DNA of 21,713 nucleotides, taken from NCBI GenBank assembly GCA_014380545.1, contig JACMJP010000193.1:1-21713 (forward strand), given 5' to 3'. Position 1 is the first letter of the stretch, and each line of letters begins with the position of its first letter. A program made the translations under genes and the position numbers. The notes under the pieces are model-generated. The model was not told the DNA's origin. It ran no database searches and saw nothing but the letters and a program-made list of their open reading frames with translations. Positions 12,493 to 20,075 of this stretch are shown here, piece by piece. Source of the DNA: Chitinophagales bacterium. Its GTDB lineage: Bacteria; Bacteroidota; Bacteroidia; Chitinophagales; BACL12.

Positions 12493-14472
12493 TTATTCAA
12501 CCATAAATTTCTTAGAATAATAGTTATTTCCCGAATCATGATATTGTATAAAATACATTCCCTTGCTCCATGTTGAAATATCAATTGTAAGGAATGTATC
12601 CTTTATTTCAAATTCGGGCATTACCTGGTGATTCATGCTGAAGAACCGTACTTTTCCTGTGATAGGTTTCTCTGATAACTGAATTATAAGGTGTCCTGAT
12701 GCAGGATTGGGATAGACAGTTACATTTTCAGCATCTATAGCATGCTGAACTTGAATAATATTCGAATAAATAAATGAACCATCCTGATCTGTAATTTTTA
12801 ATTTGTAATAATATTTTTCACTGAGCGGGTTTATCGCATCATCTTCAAATGTATATTCAATTTCCTCTGAAGAAAATCCGGCAGCATCTACTTTTCCAAT
12901 TACAAAATAATTTATCCCATCTTCACTTTTTAATATTTCAAAATACGCTATATTATTTTCTGATGCAGTAATCCAGTTTAATTGTATGGCATGCCCTAGA
13001 TCAAGTCCGGTAAAAGAAATTAAATTTAAAGGTAATATTATCCCTGACTGGGTATATTTTGCTATATACGCATCAAAAGAAAAACCAGTTACCGTAAGTG
13101 TATAAGTTGAACCACTCACATCAACATCAATGGGTGAGCCGTAATACCCTGTTGTATAAATAGAATAAACATTATCTATTGCCATACTTCCCATTTCATT
13201 ATTCGAACTAATTTGATATGCCCAATTATAATTTCCTATATCATTATATCGTGCGATAAAGCTATAATTACCGTCCCCTACTGCGGAGGTTAAGTTTACT
13301 GTTCCTGCGCCGGGATCCATATCCATTGTGCCTGTATATATACCGACTATATAAATATTTCCCGCATCATCTGTTCTTATTGTCCTTATTTCTTCTATCC
13401 AAACATTTGATCCGAATGAACGGACAAAATTGAACTCTCCGGTTGCAGAATATTTTGCAAAAAAAGGATCACTGCTACCAGAAACACCTGTTATGTTATA
13501 AGTTGTTGCAGAAGGATCAAAATCGCAGGTAGCAGCATAATTCCCGGTTATTAAAATATTTCCCGTGTTATCAAGAATAATATTTTTTACTGAAGAAGAA
13601 CTGGTTCCTAAAATTTGTTTGGCAAAAACATAATTTCCATCAGTTGAATATTTTGCAAAAAAACCACATGTGGAAGATCCCGAGCTAAGTGTGGCGGAGG
13701 TAGCACCCGGATCAAAATCTGCGGTTCCGTAAAAATAACCACCGATAAAAACATTTCCTGAATTATCAACTGTAATATCAAACGCATTATCTGAACTTGT
13801 TGAGCCAATAGAATTAACCCAAAGTAAATTTCCACTATTATCATACTTTGCAAAAAATATATCATCGCTTCCGGCGGATGTTATATTTACTACTCCTGCA
13901 TTCGGATCAAAATCCTGTGTATAATAATAATATCCGCAAACATAAATATTTCCTGAAGCATCAACTGCAATGGATTTAGGATATACAGAGCCACTAATAG
14001 TATTTCCCATATTTTTTGCCCAGACAAATGAACCACTACTGTTCATTTTCACGATTACCATATCATTTCCTGAACCGCTGCTTAAATTCACTGTGGATAC
14101 GCCTGGATCAAAATCTAAAGTGCTGCTAAAGGCGCCGAGTACATATGCATTTCCACTGTTGTCAACTGCGACATCATACATATCTGTGCTCCAGTCTACC
14201 ACCCATGATAAGGAATTTGATGTTGTATATTTTGCCAGATAATAATCAAAACCTGTTGAAGGAAGTGTGTATGTTCCGGAAGGATCAAAATCCATCATTC
14301 CTGATAAATGCCCGATTGCATAGATATGTGTATTATTGTATATCTCAATTTCTGAGGCGATATCATACCCCGGGGCAGTTAATTTATTTGCCCAGTTGAG
14401 TGTGAGGTATTGACCAAAAGATGGCAAAACAAAAAATAAACTAAGAAAAAATACGGTTATATGTTTTATCAT
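12493..14472 (-). CDS. T9SS-exported protein with seven SBBP-like/DFDP repeats and a C-terminal sorting domain
   Basis: 659 residues. A Sec signal peptide (1-20, cleaved before Gln21) is followed by seven tandem units of about 65 residues. Each is marked by D-F/M/V-D-P or a close variant near its turn (61, 120, 187, 252, 317, 384, 449) and by phrases such as FFAKYDNSGNLLWVNSIGS and ITVDNSGNVFIGGYF. This SBBP-type pattern predicts a seven-bladed beta-propeller. A linker domain follows (PLNLISFTG...IQLNWITASENN, about 481-578) of the kind that often precedes T9SS tails. The last about 74 residues (VYPNPASGHLIIQL...KGMYFIQYHDSGNNYYSKKFMVE) are a type A sorting domain, which directs export through the outer membrane and attachment to the surface or release. 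The ligand is unknown; adhesion or binding is possible. Confidence 0.92.
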   Translation of the reverse strand: MIKHITVFFLSLFFVLPSFGQYLTLNWANKLTAPGYDIASEIEIYNNTHIYAIGHLSGMMDFDPSGTYTLPSTGFDYYLAKYTTSNSLSWVVDWSTDMYDVAVDNSGNAYVLGAFSSTLDFDPGVSTVNLSSGSGNDMVIVKMNSSGSFVWAKNMGNTISGSVYPKSIAVDASGNIYVCGYYYYTQDFDPNAGVVNITSAGSDDIFFAKYDNSGNLLWVNSIGSTSSDNAFDITVDNSGNVFIGGYFYGTADFDPGATSATLSSGSSTCGFFAKYSTDGNYVFAKQILGTSSSSVKNIILDNTGNILITGNYAATCDFDPSATTYNITGVSGSSDPFFAKYSATGEFNFVRSFGSNVWIEEIRTIRTDDAGNIYIVGIYTGTMDMDPGAGTVNLTSAVGDGNYSFIARYNDIGNYNWAYQISSNNEMGSMAIDNVYSIYTTGYYGSPIDVDVSGSTYTLTVTGFSFDAYIAKYTQSGIILPLNLISFTGLDLGHAIQLNWITASENNIAYFEILKSEDGINYFVIGKVDAAGFSSEEIEYTFEDDAINPLSEKYYYKLKITDQDGSFIYSNIIQVQHAIDAENVTVYPNPASGHLIIQLSEKPITGKVRFFSMNHQVMPEFEIKDTFLTIDISTWSKGMYFIQYHDSGNNYYSKKFMVE

Positions 14473-14486
14473 GTGTTTAATCTGCT

Positions 14487-14502
14487 ATTACAAAATTGTA
14501 AT
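14487..14502. promoter_or_regulatory. 16-bp perfect dyad ATTACAAAATTGTAAT before the T9SS protein gene
   Basis: Arms of 7 bp (ATTACAA / TTGTAAT) around a 2-bp centre, 15 nt upstream of the minus-strand ATG at 14472. The size and symmetry fit a dimeric regulator site or a small hairpin in the leader. AT-rich dyads of this size also occur by chance, so confidence is limited. Confidence 0.35.
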
Positions 14503-14509
14503 AATATCT

Positions 14510-14517
14510 CAAAGACA
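14510..14517 (-). promoter_or_regulatory. Possible -7 box TGTCTTTG of the T9SS protein gene
   Basis: Seven of eight positions match TAnnTTTG (second base G), 37 nt before ATG 14472. If used, the dyad 14487-14502 would lie at or just after the start of transcription. Confidence 0.3.
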
Positions 14518-14558
14518 CAATGCAATAAAAACAAGTATTCGGAGAAGTCAGAAAATAT

Positions 14559-14585
14559 AAGAGCCATCTCACTGAGATGGCTCTT
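14559..14585 (-). terminator. Intrinsic terminator of clpC
   Basis: A 12-bp perfect stem (14559-14570 with 14574-14585) and a 3-nt loop. In the clpC direction it is followed by ATATTTTC. It starts 20 nt past the clpC stop and separates clpC from the T9SS protein gene downstream. Confidence 0.88.
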
Positions 14586-14605
14586 GTATTTATTTGTAAA
14601 GAATA

Positions 14606-17221
14606 TTAAACGTTTTCTTCTTCTTCTTTTTTCTCTTCTTTCTTTTCCTTTTTCTCTTTCTCTTTCTCTTTCTTTTTCTCAACTACAGGTATATTTTCAA
14701 TAAGCGGACTAATCGTTAATTCATTTTTCTCTTTATCTAATTCAACTAAAATGGTATCACCATCTTTAAATTTGCCGCCAAGAATTGTTTCTGCCAAAGG
14801 ATCCTCAAGATATTTTTGAATTGCCCTGTGCAGCGGCCTTGCTCCAAATTGAGGGTCATATCCCTTATCACTTAAAAATTCTTTTGCACTGTCTTCGAGT
14901 TGTAATTTATAGCCAAGTATTTGCAGTCTTGAACGAACATCGCTTAATGTAATATCAATAATTTTAAAAATATCTTCTCTTCCAAGACTATTAAATATTA
15001 CAACGTCATCAATACGATTTAAAAACTCAGGTGAGAATGTTCTCTTTAATGCAGTCTCTATTACAGATTTGCTGTGATCTTCACTCTGCAATTGTTTTGC
15101 CTGTGTATTAAATCCAACACCAACCCCGAAATCTTTTAATTGTCTTGCACCTATATTGGAAGTCATAATGATCAATGTATTTTTAAAATCAACTTTTCTT
15201 CCAAGTCCATCAGTTAATTGACCATCATCTAAAACCTGTAATAAAATATTAAAAATATCAGGGTGTGCTTTTTCAATTTCATCTAATAAAATAACTGAAT
15301 AGGGTTTTCTCCTAACTTTCTCAGTTAATTGTCCGCCTTCTTCATAACCAACATATCCCGGAGGTGCACCAATTAATCTGCTCACACTAAATTTCTCCAT
15401 GTATTCACTCATGTCAATTCTGATTAAGGAATCTTTACTGTCGAATAAAAATTCGCTGAGCACTTTTGCTAATTCTGTTTTTCCAACGCCTGTTGGTCCA
15501 AGGAAAATAAATGAGCCTATTGGTTTTTTCGGATCTTTTAATCCAACCCTGTTTCGCTGAATTGATTTTGTTATTTTTTTAATTGCTTCACTCTGCCCGA
15601 TCACACCTTTCGCCAACTCATCATTCATGTTCACTAATTTATGTCCTTCACCCTGTGCAATCCTCTTTGTAGGAATGCCTGTCATCATAGCGACTACCTC
15701 GGCAATATCTTCTTCATTAACAGGATATTTTTCTGTTTTCACCTGTTCTTCCCACTTATTTTTTGCTGCTTCAAGATCTTCCAGTAATTTCTTTTCGGTG
15801 TCTCTCAATTTTGCTGCTTCTTCATATCGCTGGCTTTTTACAACTTTATTTTTTTCTTCTTTTATATCTTCAATTTTTGCTTCCAATTGCACAACTTCAT
15901 CTGGCACATGAATATTTTTTAAATGTACCCGTGCGCCTACTTCGTCCAAAACATCAATTGCTTTATCCGGTAAAAAGCGATCTGAAATATACCTGTTACT
16001 TAAACTTACACATGCTTTAATTGCTTCATCGCTGTAAATAACATTATGAAATTCTTCATATTTATTTTTAATGTTATTTAATATTTCCATTGTTTCTTCA
16101 GCAGTTGGAGGATCAACTAATACTTTTTGAAAACGACGATCTAATGCACCATCTTTTTCAATGTATTGACGATACTCATCTAATGTACTTGCGCCAATGC
16201 ATTGTAATTCTCCTCTAGCTAATGCAGGTTTAAAAATATTACTTGCATCAAGTGATCCTGTGGCACCACCTGCTCCTACTATTGTATGAATTTCATCAAT
16301 GAATAAAATCACATCACGATTTTTTTCAAGCTCATTCATAATAGCTTTCATGCGTTCTTCAAATTGCCCGCGATATTTTGTTCCCGCAACAAGTGCTGCA
16401 AGATCAAGCATCACAATTCTTTTATCAAATAAAACCCTGGAAACTTTTCTTTGAATAATTCTTAAAGCTAAGCCTTCAACAATTGCAGTTTTTCCCACTC
16501 CGGGTTCACCTATCAGTATGGGATTATTTTTTTTGCGGCGACTTAATATTTGCGATACCCTTTCAATTTCAACTTTTCTTCCAACTATCGGATCTAATTT
16601 TCCTTCTTCTGCAGCCCTTGTTACATCTCTTCCAAAATTGTCAAGCACAGGAGTCTTTGATTTTACGTTGCTTGGTTTTCTCGGAACATTAAACTGGCGT
16701 TCCGCTTTTTCATCATCTTCATAGGCATCATCTTCATTTTGATTCGTTGGTGGTGTTTGCTGTATCTGATCTGGTGAAAGTTCTGATTTTACATAATCCA
16801 ACTCTTGTCTGAAAATATCATAATCAATGTCAAACTGTCCGAGAATCTGTGTAGCTATATTATCCTTGTTCTTTAGAATAGATAATAATAGATGTTCAGT
16901 GCCTATTGTTTCGCTTTTTAGAACCTTTGCTTCAAGTACAGTTATTTTCAAAACTTTTTCAGCTTGCTTGGTCAATGGTAAACTGCCCGCATTAAATGTC
17001 TGTCGTGGTGTTTTGTCCCTTATTGCATCTTCAACAGTTTTGCGAAGTTGCACTACATCCACATCTAAACTCATTAATACTTTTATAGCAAGTCCTTCTC
17101 CTTCCCGGATTAAACCCAGCAATAAATGTTCAGTACCAATATGATCATGCCCAAGGCGCAATGCCTCTTCACGGCTGTAAGAAATTACTTCTTTTACTTT
17201 AGGAGAAAATTTTGCATCCAT
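14606..17221 (-). CDS. clpC: ATP-dependent Clp protease ATP-binding subunit ClpC
   Basis: 871-residue Hsp100 unfoldase that feeds proteins to ClpP in the cytosol. The N-domain (FSPKVKEVISYSREEALRLGHDHIGTEHLLLGLI) is duplicated (about 1-70 and 78-145). The first AAA+ domain has Walker A GEPGVGKT (238-245) and Walker B VILFIDEIH (304-312). A UVR/coiled-coil middle part follows (QRYEEAAKLRDTEKKLLEDLE, about 464-484). The second AAA+ domain has GPTGVGKT (575-582) and LLDEIEKAH (645-653), with Clp_B C-terminal helices. Two N-repeats plus a short UVR rather than a long middle domain identify ClpC, not ClpB. The true start is ATG 17221 (MDAKFSPKV); an in-frame TTG 18 nt upstream is unlikely. The C-terminus is an odd Lys/Glu tail. 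It probably acts in stress proteolysis. No ctsR or mcsAB neighbours are seen. Confidence 0.97.
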   Translation of the reverse strand: MDAKFSPKVKEVISYSREEALRLGHDHIGTEHLLLGLIREGEGLAIKVLMSLDVDVVQLRKTVEDAIRDKTPRQTFNAGSLPLTKQAEKVLKITVLEAKVLKSETIGTEHLLLSILKNKDNIATQILGQFDIDYDIFRQELDYVKSELSPDQIQQTPPTNQNEDDAYEDDEKAERQFNVPRKPSNVKSKTPVLDNFGRDVTRAAEEGKLDPIVGRKVEIERVSQILSRRKKNNPILIGEPGVGKTAIVEGLALRIIQRKVSRVLFDKRIVMLDLAALVAGTKYRGQFEERMKAIMNELEKNRDVILFIDEIHTIVGAGGATGSLDASNIFKPALARGELQCIGASTLDEYRQYIEKDGALDRRFQKVLVDPPTAEETMEILNNIKNKYEEFHNVIYSDEAIKACVSLSNRYISDRFLPDKAIDVLDEVGARVHLKNIHVPDEVVQLEAKIEDIKEEKNKVVKSQRYEEAAKLRDTEKKLLEDLEAAKNKWEEQVKTEKYPVNEEDIAEVVAMMTGIPTKRIAQGEGHKLVNMNDELAKGVIGQSEAIKKITKSIQRNRVGLKDPKKPIGSFIFLGPTGVGKTELAKVLSEFLFDSKDSLIRIDMSEYMEKFSVSRLIGAPPGYVGYEEGGQLTEKVRRKPYSVILLDEIEKAHPDIFNILLQVLDDGQLTDGLGRKVDFKNTLIIMTSNIGARQLKDFGVGVGFNTQAKQLQSEDHSKSVIETALKRTFSPEFLNRIDDVVIFNSLGREDIFKIIDITLSDVRSRLQILGYKLQLEDSAKEFLSDKGYDPQFGARPLHRAIQKYLEDPLAETILGGKFKDGDTILVELDKEKNELTISPLIENIPVVEKKKEKEKEKKEKKEEKKEEEENV
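14651..14672. repeat. Hexanucleotide tandem repeat (TTTCTC) in the 3' end of clpC
   Basis: Three perfect TTTCTC units plus a partial fourth (TTTC), within a longer pyrimidine tract running roughly from 14621 to 14680 on the plus strand. On the coding strand it encodes the repeated Lys-Glu tail of ClpC. Units of six keep the reading frame if their number changes. Confidence 0.7.
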
Positions 17222-17277
17222 ACGATTTCTTGTTTTCAAATATTAAACCATGGGTTTTGTCTGCCAATATAACAATC

Positions 17278-17285
17278 CAAAGGTA
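17278..17285 (-). promoter_or_regulatory. -7 promoter box TACCTTTG of clpC
   Basis: Exact TAnnTTTG match on the minus strand, 56 nt before ATG 17221. A second, imperfect box (AATATTTG) preceded by TTG about 20 nt further upstream lies closer to the start. The 239-nt gap between clpC and the STAS gene shows no other feature. Confidence 0.4.
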
Positions 17286-17434
17286 ATGCGGTTTTCAATA
17301 CGGGTTGTAATCTGCAAGTTAAAAAACGCCTGACCTGAAAAAAAATTCTCTATAGACAAAAACAATTCCCATAGTATTTCCGCAAATTTGGAAATTTTTT
17401 TAATGTGTAGTTATACCGTTAGACGAAAAGTAGC

Positions 17435-17442
17435 TATACTTG
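17435..17442 (+). promoter_or_regulatory. Possible -7 box TATACTTG of the STAS-rnz operon
   Basis: Seven of eight positions match TAnnTTTG (fifth base C), 18 nt before ATG 17461. It overlaps an in-frame TTG at 17440, which argues against that codon as the start. Confidence 0.35.
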
Positions 17443-17460
17443 TTCACCAAATTGATGACT

Positions 17461-17832
17461 ATGAAGTTTACAGTGGACAAAAAAGAACGGTATGTTGTTT
17501 TCAAACTTGATGAGGAAAAATTGAATTTGCTAATTTCTGCAAATCTAAAAAGCGAATTTGTTATCCTGAATCAGGAAGGTTACCGCAATATTATTTGCGA
17601 TTTGAGTGAAGTGAATTTTATGGATTCATCAGGCTTAAGTGCAATATTAATAGGACAAAGAATCTGCAAAGAAACACAGGGAACTTTTGTTTTATGTGCT
17701 TGCAATGAACCCATTTTGAAATTGATCAAGATCTCTCAGTTGGACAGCTTGTTAAATGTTGTGCCTACAGAAAGTGAAGCAACAGATATTATTTTGATGG
17801 AAGAGGTGCAACGGGAAATTGAAGGCGAATAG
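17461..17832 (+). CDS. STAS-domain protein (anti-sigma-factor antagonist family)
   Basis: 123 residues, a complete single STAS domain with no extra module. The phosphorylation-site motif is present as VNFMDSSGLSAIL (51-63) with Ser56-Ser57 after Asp55, as in SpoIIAA-type antagonists, followed by the strand-helix FVLCACNEPILKLIKISQLDSLLNVVPTESEAT. Proteins of this family bind anti-sigma or other switch kinases when unphosphorylated. Start choice: a TTG at 17440 and ATG at 17455 are also in frame, but the conserved Bacteroidota N-terminus MKFxVDKKExY begins at 17461. It lies 19 nt upstream of rnz and is probably co-transcribed with it. No partner kinase or sigma factor is in the window, so its target is unknown. 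Confidence 0.88.
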   Translation: MKFTVDKKERYVVFKLDEEKLNLLISANLKSEFVILNQEGYRNIICDLSEVNFMDSSGLSAILIGQRICKETQGTFVLCACNEPILKLIKISQLDSLLNVVPTESEATDIILMEEVQREIEGE

Positions 17833-17851
17833 TCTTTGATGAAAATATCGG

Positions 17852-18772
17852 ATGAGTTTTTCTATTACCATTATCGGAAGTAATTCTGCAATACCTGCTC
17901 ATGGGCGGCATCCGAGTTCGCAACTTGTTACCATCCAGGATAAACATTATTTAATTGATTGTGGTGAAGGAACACAAATGCGCCTGCATGAATTAAACAT
18001 CAGGGCAAGCCGTATTAATCATATTTTTATTTCTCACTTACATGGCGATCATTATTTTGGTTTAATAGGATTGATATCAACTTACCATTTATTAAAAAGA
18101 ATCCGCCCGCTGCATATTTATGCACCAAAAGAATTGTTATCTATTATTCAATTGCAATTGCAGGCGGGACAAACAAATTTATGTTATGAAATTATTTTCT
18201 GTCCGCTTGATCCGCATAAGTCAGAAAGGATATTAGAAAATGATGATATAACAGTTGATACAATTTTATTAAAGCATCGAATAGATTGCCTTGGGTTTTT
18301 ATTTAAAGAAAAAAAACGGGAACGGAAAGTAATAAAGGAAAAAATGGATGCTTATGAATTATCATTTGATCTGGTACCTGAATTAAAAAAAGGATTTGAT
18401 ATTACAGATCCTAAAACAGGAAATATAATTCCGAATAAAGAATTAACTACCGATCCATTGCGGGCAAGAAGTTATGCTTATTGCAGCGATACTGCCTATA
18501 ATGAGAATATGCTTTCTGCAATATACGGAGTTGACCTGATGTATCACGATTGCACCTTCGATGATGCGGCCCAACTTCGTGCAGAAGAAACTTATCACAG
18601 CACTACAAAACAGGCAGCGCAAATAGCAAAACTTTCTCAGGCGAAACAATTATTGATTGGACATTTTTCTTCAAAATATGAAAATTTGAACTCACTGCTC
18701 CTCGAAGCAAAAGAAGTTTTTGAAAATACACTGCTTGCTATTGAAGGAAAGATATATTCAATTGAACGGTAA
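17852..18772 (+). CDS. rnz: Ribonuclease Z
   Basis: 306-residue zinc-dependent metallo-beta-lactamase-fold endonuclease that removes the 3' trailer of precursor tRNAs in the cytosol. The metal-binding motif HLHGDH lies at 62-67, and the other ligands are visible as His142 (KHRIDCLGF), Asp213 (YCSDTAYN) and His271 (LLIGHFSSKY). The glycine-rich N-terminus (IGSNSAIPAHGRHPSS) and LIDCGEGTQMRL are family signatures. The Lys-rich segment at about 152-185 is the flexible tRNA-binding arm, placing it with the short-form tRNase Z. Size is normal for the family. The nearby tRNA-Pro lacks an encoded CCA, so trailer removal followed by CCA addition is expected for it. It forms a probable two-gene operon with the STAS protein. 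Confidence 0.96.
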   Translation: MSFSITIIGSNSAIPAHGRHPSSQLVTIQDKHYLIDCGEGTQMRLHELNIRASRINHIFISHLHGDHYFGLIGLISTYHLLKRIRPLHIYAPKELLSIIQLQLQAGQTNLCYEIIFCPLDPHKSERILENDDITVDTILLKHRIDCLGFLFKEKKRERKVIKEKMDAYELSFDLVPELKKGFDITDPKTGNIIPNKELTTDPLRARSYAYCSDTAYNENMLSAIYGVDLMYHDCTFDDAAQLRAEETYHSTTKQAAQIAKLSQAKQLLIGHFSSKYENLNSLLLEAKEVFENTLLAIEGKIYSIER

Positions 18773-18846
18773 ATTCTTTCGTAAAAATTTTAAGTAGTTG
18801 AAATCTAAATTATTATTTTAACTAATAACATATAATATAATGCAGT

Positions 18847-18854
18847 TACCTTCG
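18847..18854 (+). promoter_or_regulatory. Possible -7 box TACCTTCG before the acyltransferase gene
   Basis: Seven of eight positions match TAnnTTTG (position 7 is C), 11 nt before ATG 18866. The gap from rnz is 93 nt, so a separate promoter is plausible. Confidence 0.35.
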
Positions 18855-18865
18855 TCATAATTGAT

Positions 18866-19990
18866 ATGGAAAAAACGGCAGCGTATAAGATTTCAATATT
18901 TAGCAGAAAGGATATTTTGCCGGATAGTATAATAAGATTTGGGAAAAAAAATAGCCTTCTTCATGCATTTGAAATTGCACAATCAGCTGCGATTAAAGAT
19001 GTTGAAAACAAAATTATCAGCGTTTGCTTAAATGATATTCCGATTGCTGTTTCGTTTTATCAGATTGTAACCATCAGGGCCTCACATTTAAAATTTTTAA
19101 CCGATTTGCCTTTCTTAAATCGTGAGATGTTCACTGCGACAATTCAAGTTGCCAGTCCTAAACTTATTGTTTTTGGTAATTTGTATCTACCTCAAAGTGC
19201 ATTAATAAGTGAACCATCTGTTAATGGAAATACAGGATATTTTATAAATAAAATGATTGAAGGAGCAATTCAAAAAGAAAAGCCGTTCATCGTTATCCTA
19301 AAAGAAATGCCTGTTTCTATAGAGCTACAGGATTTTGTACGTTTTGATGAGGATGCAATAATGATCATGAATATTCGTGAAGAATGGAAAAAAATGGATG
19401 ATTATATAAGTTCTCTGAGAAGTAAGTACAGAAAAGCTTTTTTTACGACAGATAAAAAATTTATAACCATTGTAAAGAAAGATTTAAGCCTACGGGACCT
19501 GATGCATTATCAGAACGATATTGAACGTCTATATCTGAATGTAGCTTACCAGGGAGATGTGTCTCTCGGGTTTTTGACAGGTGAATATTTTATAAATGTA
19601 AAAAAAGTTTATAACGATTCATTTAAGATGACAGGATTTTTTTCCAGTGGTAAACTAATTGGTTTCTCAAGTTATTTTCTTTCAGAACATGAAATGACGA
19701 CTAATTATATTGGTATTGATTATTCCTGCAATGAGCAATTTAATATTTATTTTAATATTCTTTATGAATATGTCCGCCAGTCTATATTAATCGGAAAAAA
19801 AACTCTGAATCTGGGTCGTACAAGTTTTGACGCAAAGGCCCGTCTTGGCGGAAAACCTATATCCATGGACAGTTATTATAAAATTATAAACCCGGTTTTA
19901 AGGCCTGTGATCGATGCAATAATTAATAAGTACAAACAAAATCCGGAAGAAAAATGGAAGCGATACAATCCACTCGGTGATCTGGAATAA
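18866..19990 (+). CDS. GNAT/FemAB-like acyltransferase superfamily protein
   Basis: 374 residues, no signal peptide and no membrane helix. The C-terminal half has a GNAT-like layout: YISSLRSKYRKAF (176-188), a GFFSSGKLIGFSSYFLSEHEMTTNYIGID strand pair and a final block FNIYFNILYEYVRQSILIGKKTLNLGRTSFDAKARLGG. The LxLGRTSxxxKxxxGG pattern is like the acyl-acceptor/CoA-binding end of FemAB- or Acetyltransf_6-type proteins. The N-terminal half resembles a degenerate second GNAT domain, as in FemX-like double-domain transferases. Peptidoglycan, polysaccharide or lipid acylation is possible; no substrate is readable. It does not clearly belong to the STAS-rnz operon. Confidence 0.65.
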   Translation: MEKTAAYKISIFSRKDILPDSIIRFGKKNSLLHAFEIAQSAAIKDVENKIISVCLNDIPIAVSFYQIVTIRASHLKFLTDLPFLNREMFTATIQVASPKLIVFGNLYLPQSALISEPSVNGNTGYFINKMIEGAIQKEKPFIVILKEMPVSIELQDFVRFDEDAIMIMNIREEWKKMDDYISSLRSKYRKAFFTTDKKFITIVKKDLSLRDLMHYQNDIERLYLNVAYQGDVSLGFLTGEYFINVKKVYNDSFKMTGFFSSGKLIGFSSYFLSEHEMTTNYIGIDYSCNEQFNIYFNILYEYVRQSILIGKKTLNLGRTSFDAKARLGGKPISMDSYYKIINPVLRPVIDAIINKYKQNPEEKWKRYNPLGDLE

Positions 19991-20075
19991 TTTCCTGATT
20001 GTATGGAAGTTTAAAATTTTATTTTCGCAATCTCATATCAAATAGCCTGAATTTCTTTTAATATATTTATAATAT

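Noticed and set aside
12396..12584. Minus-strand 62-codon ORF across the T9SS gene 3' end and the fabI remnant
   Set aside because: It overlaps the T9SS sorting domain in another frame and has no homology-like pattern.
15627..17144. Several plus-strand ORFs opposite clpC
   Set aside because: They are antisense to a highly conserved gene and have no recognisable domains.
17222..17239. ClpC start at TTG 17239
   Set aside because: The extra residues KTRNR are not part of the family; MDAKFSPKV from ATG 17221 matches the usual ClpC N-terminus.
17440..17460. STAS protein start at TTG 17440 or ATG 17455
   Set aside because: TTG 17440 overlaps a near-consensus -7 box; the recalled family N-terminus MKFxVDKKE begins at ATG 17461. 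ATG 17455 remains possible but adds only two residues.
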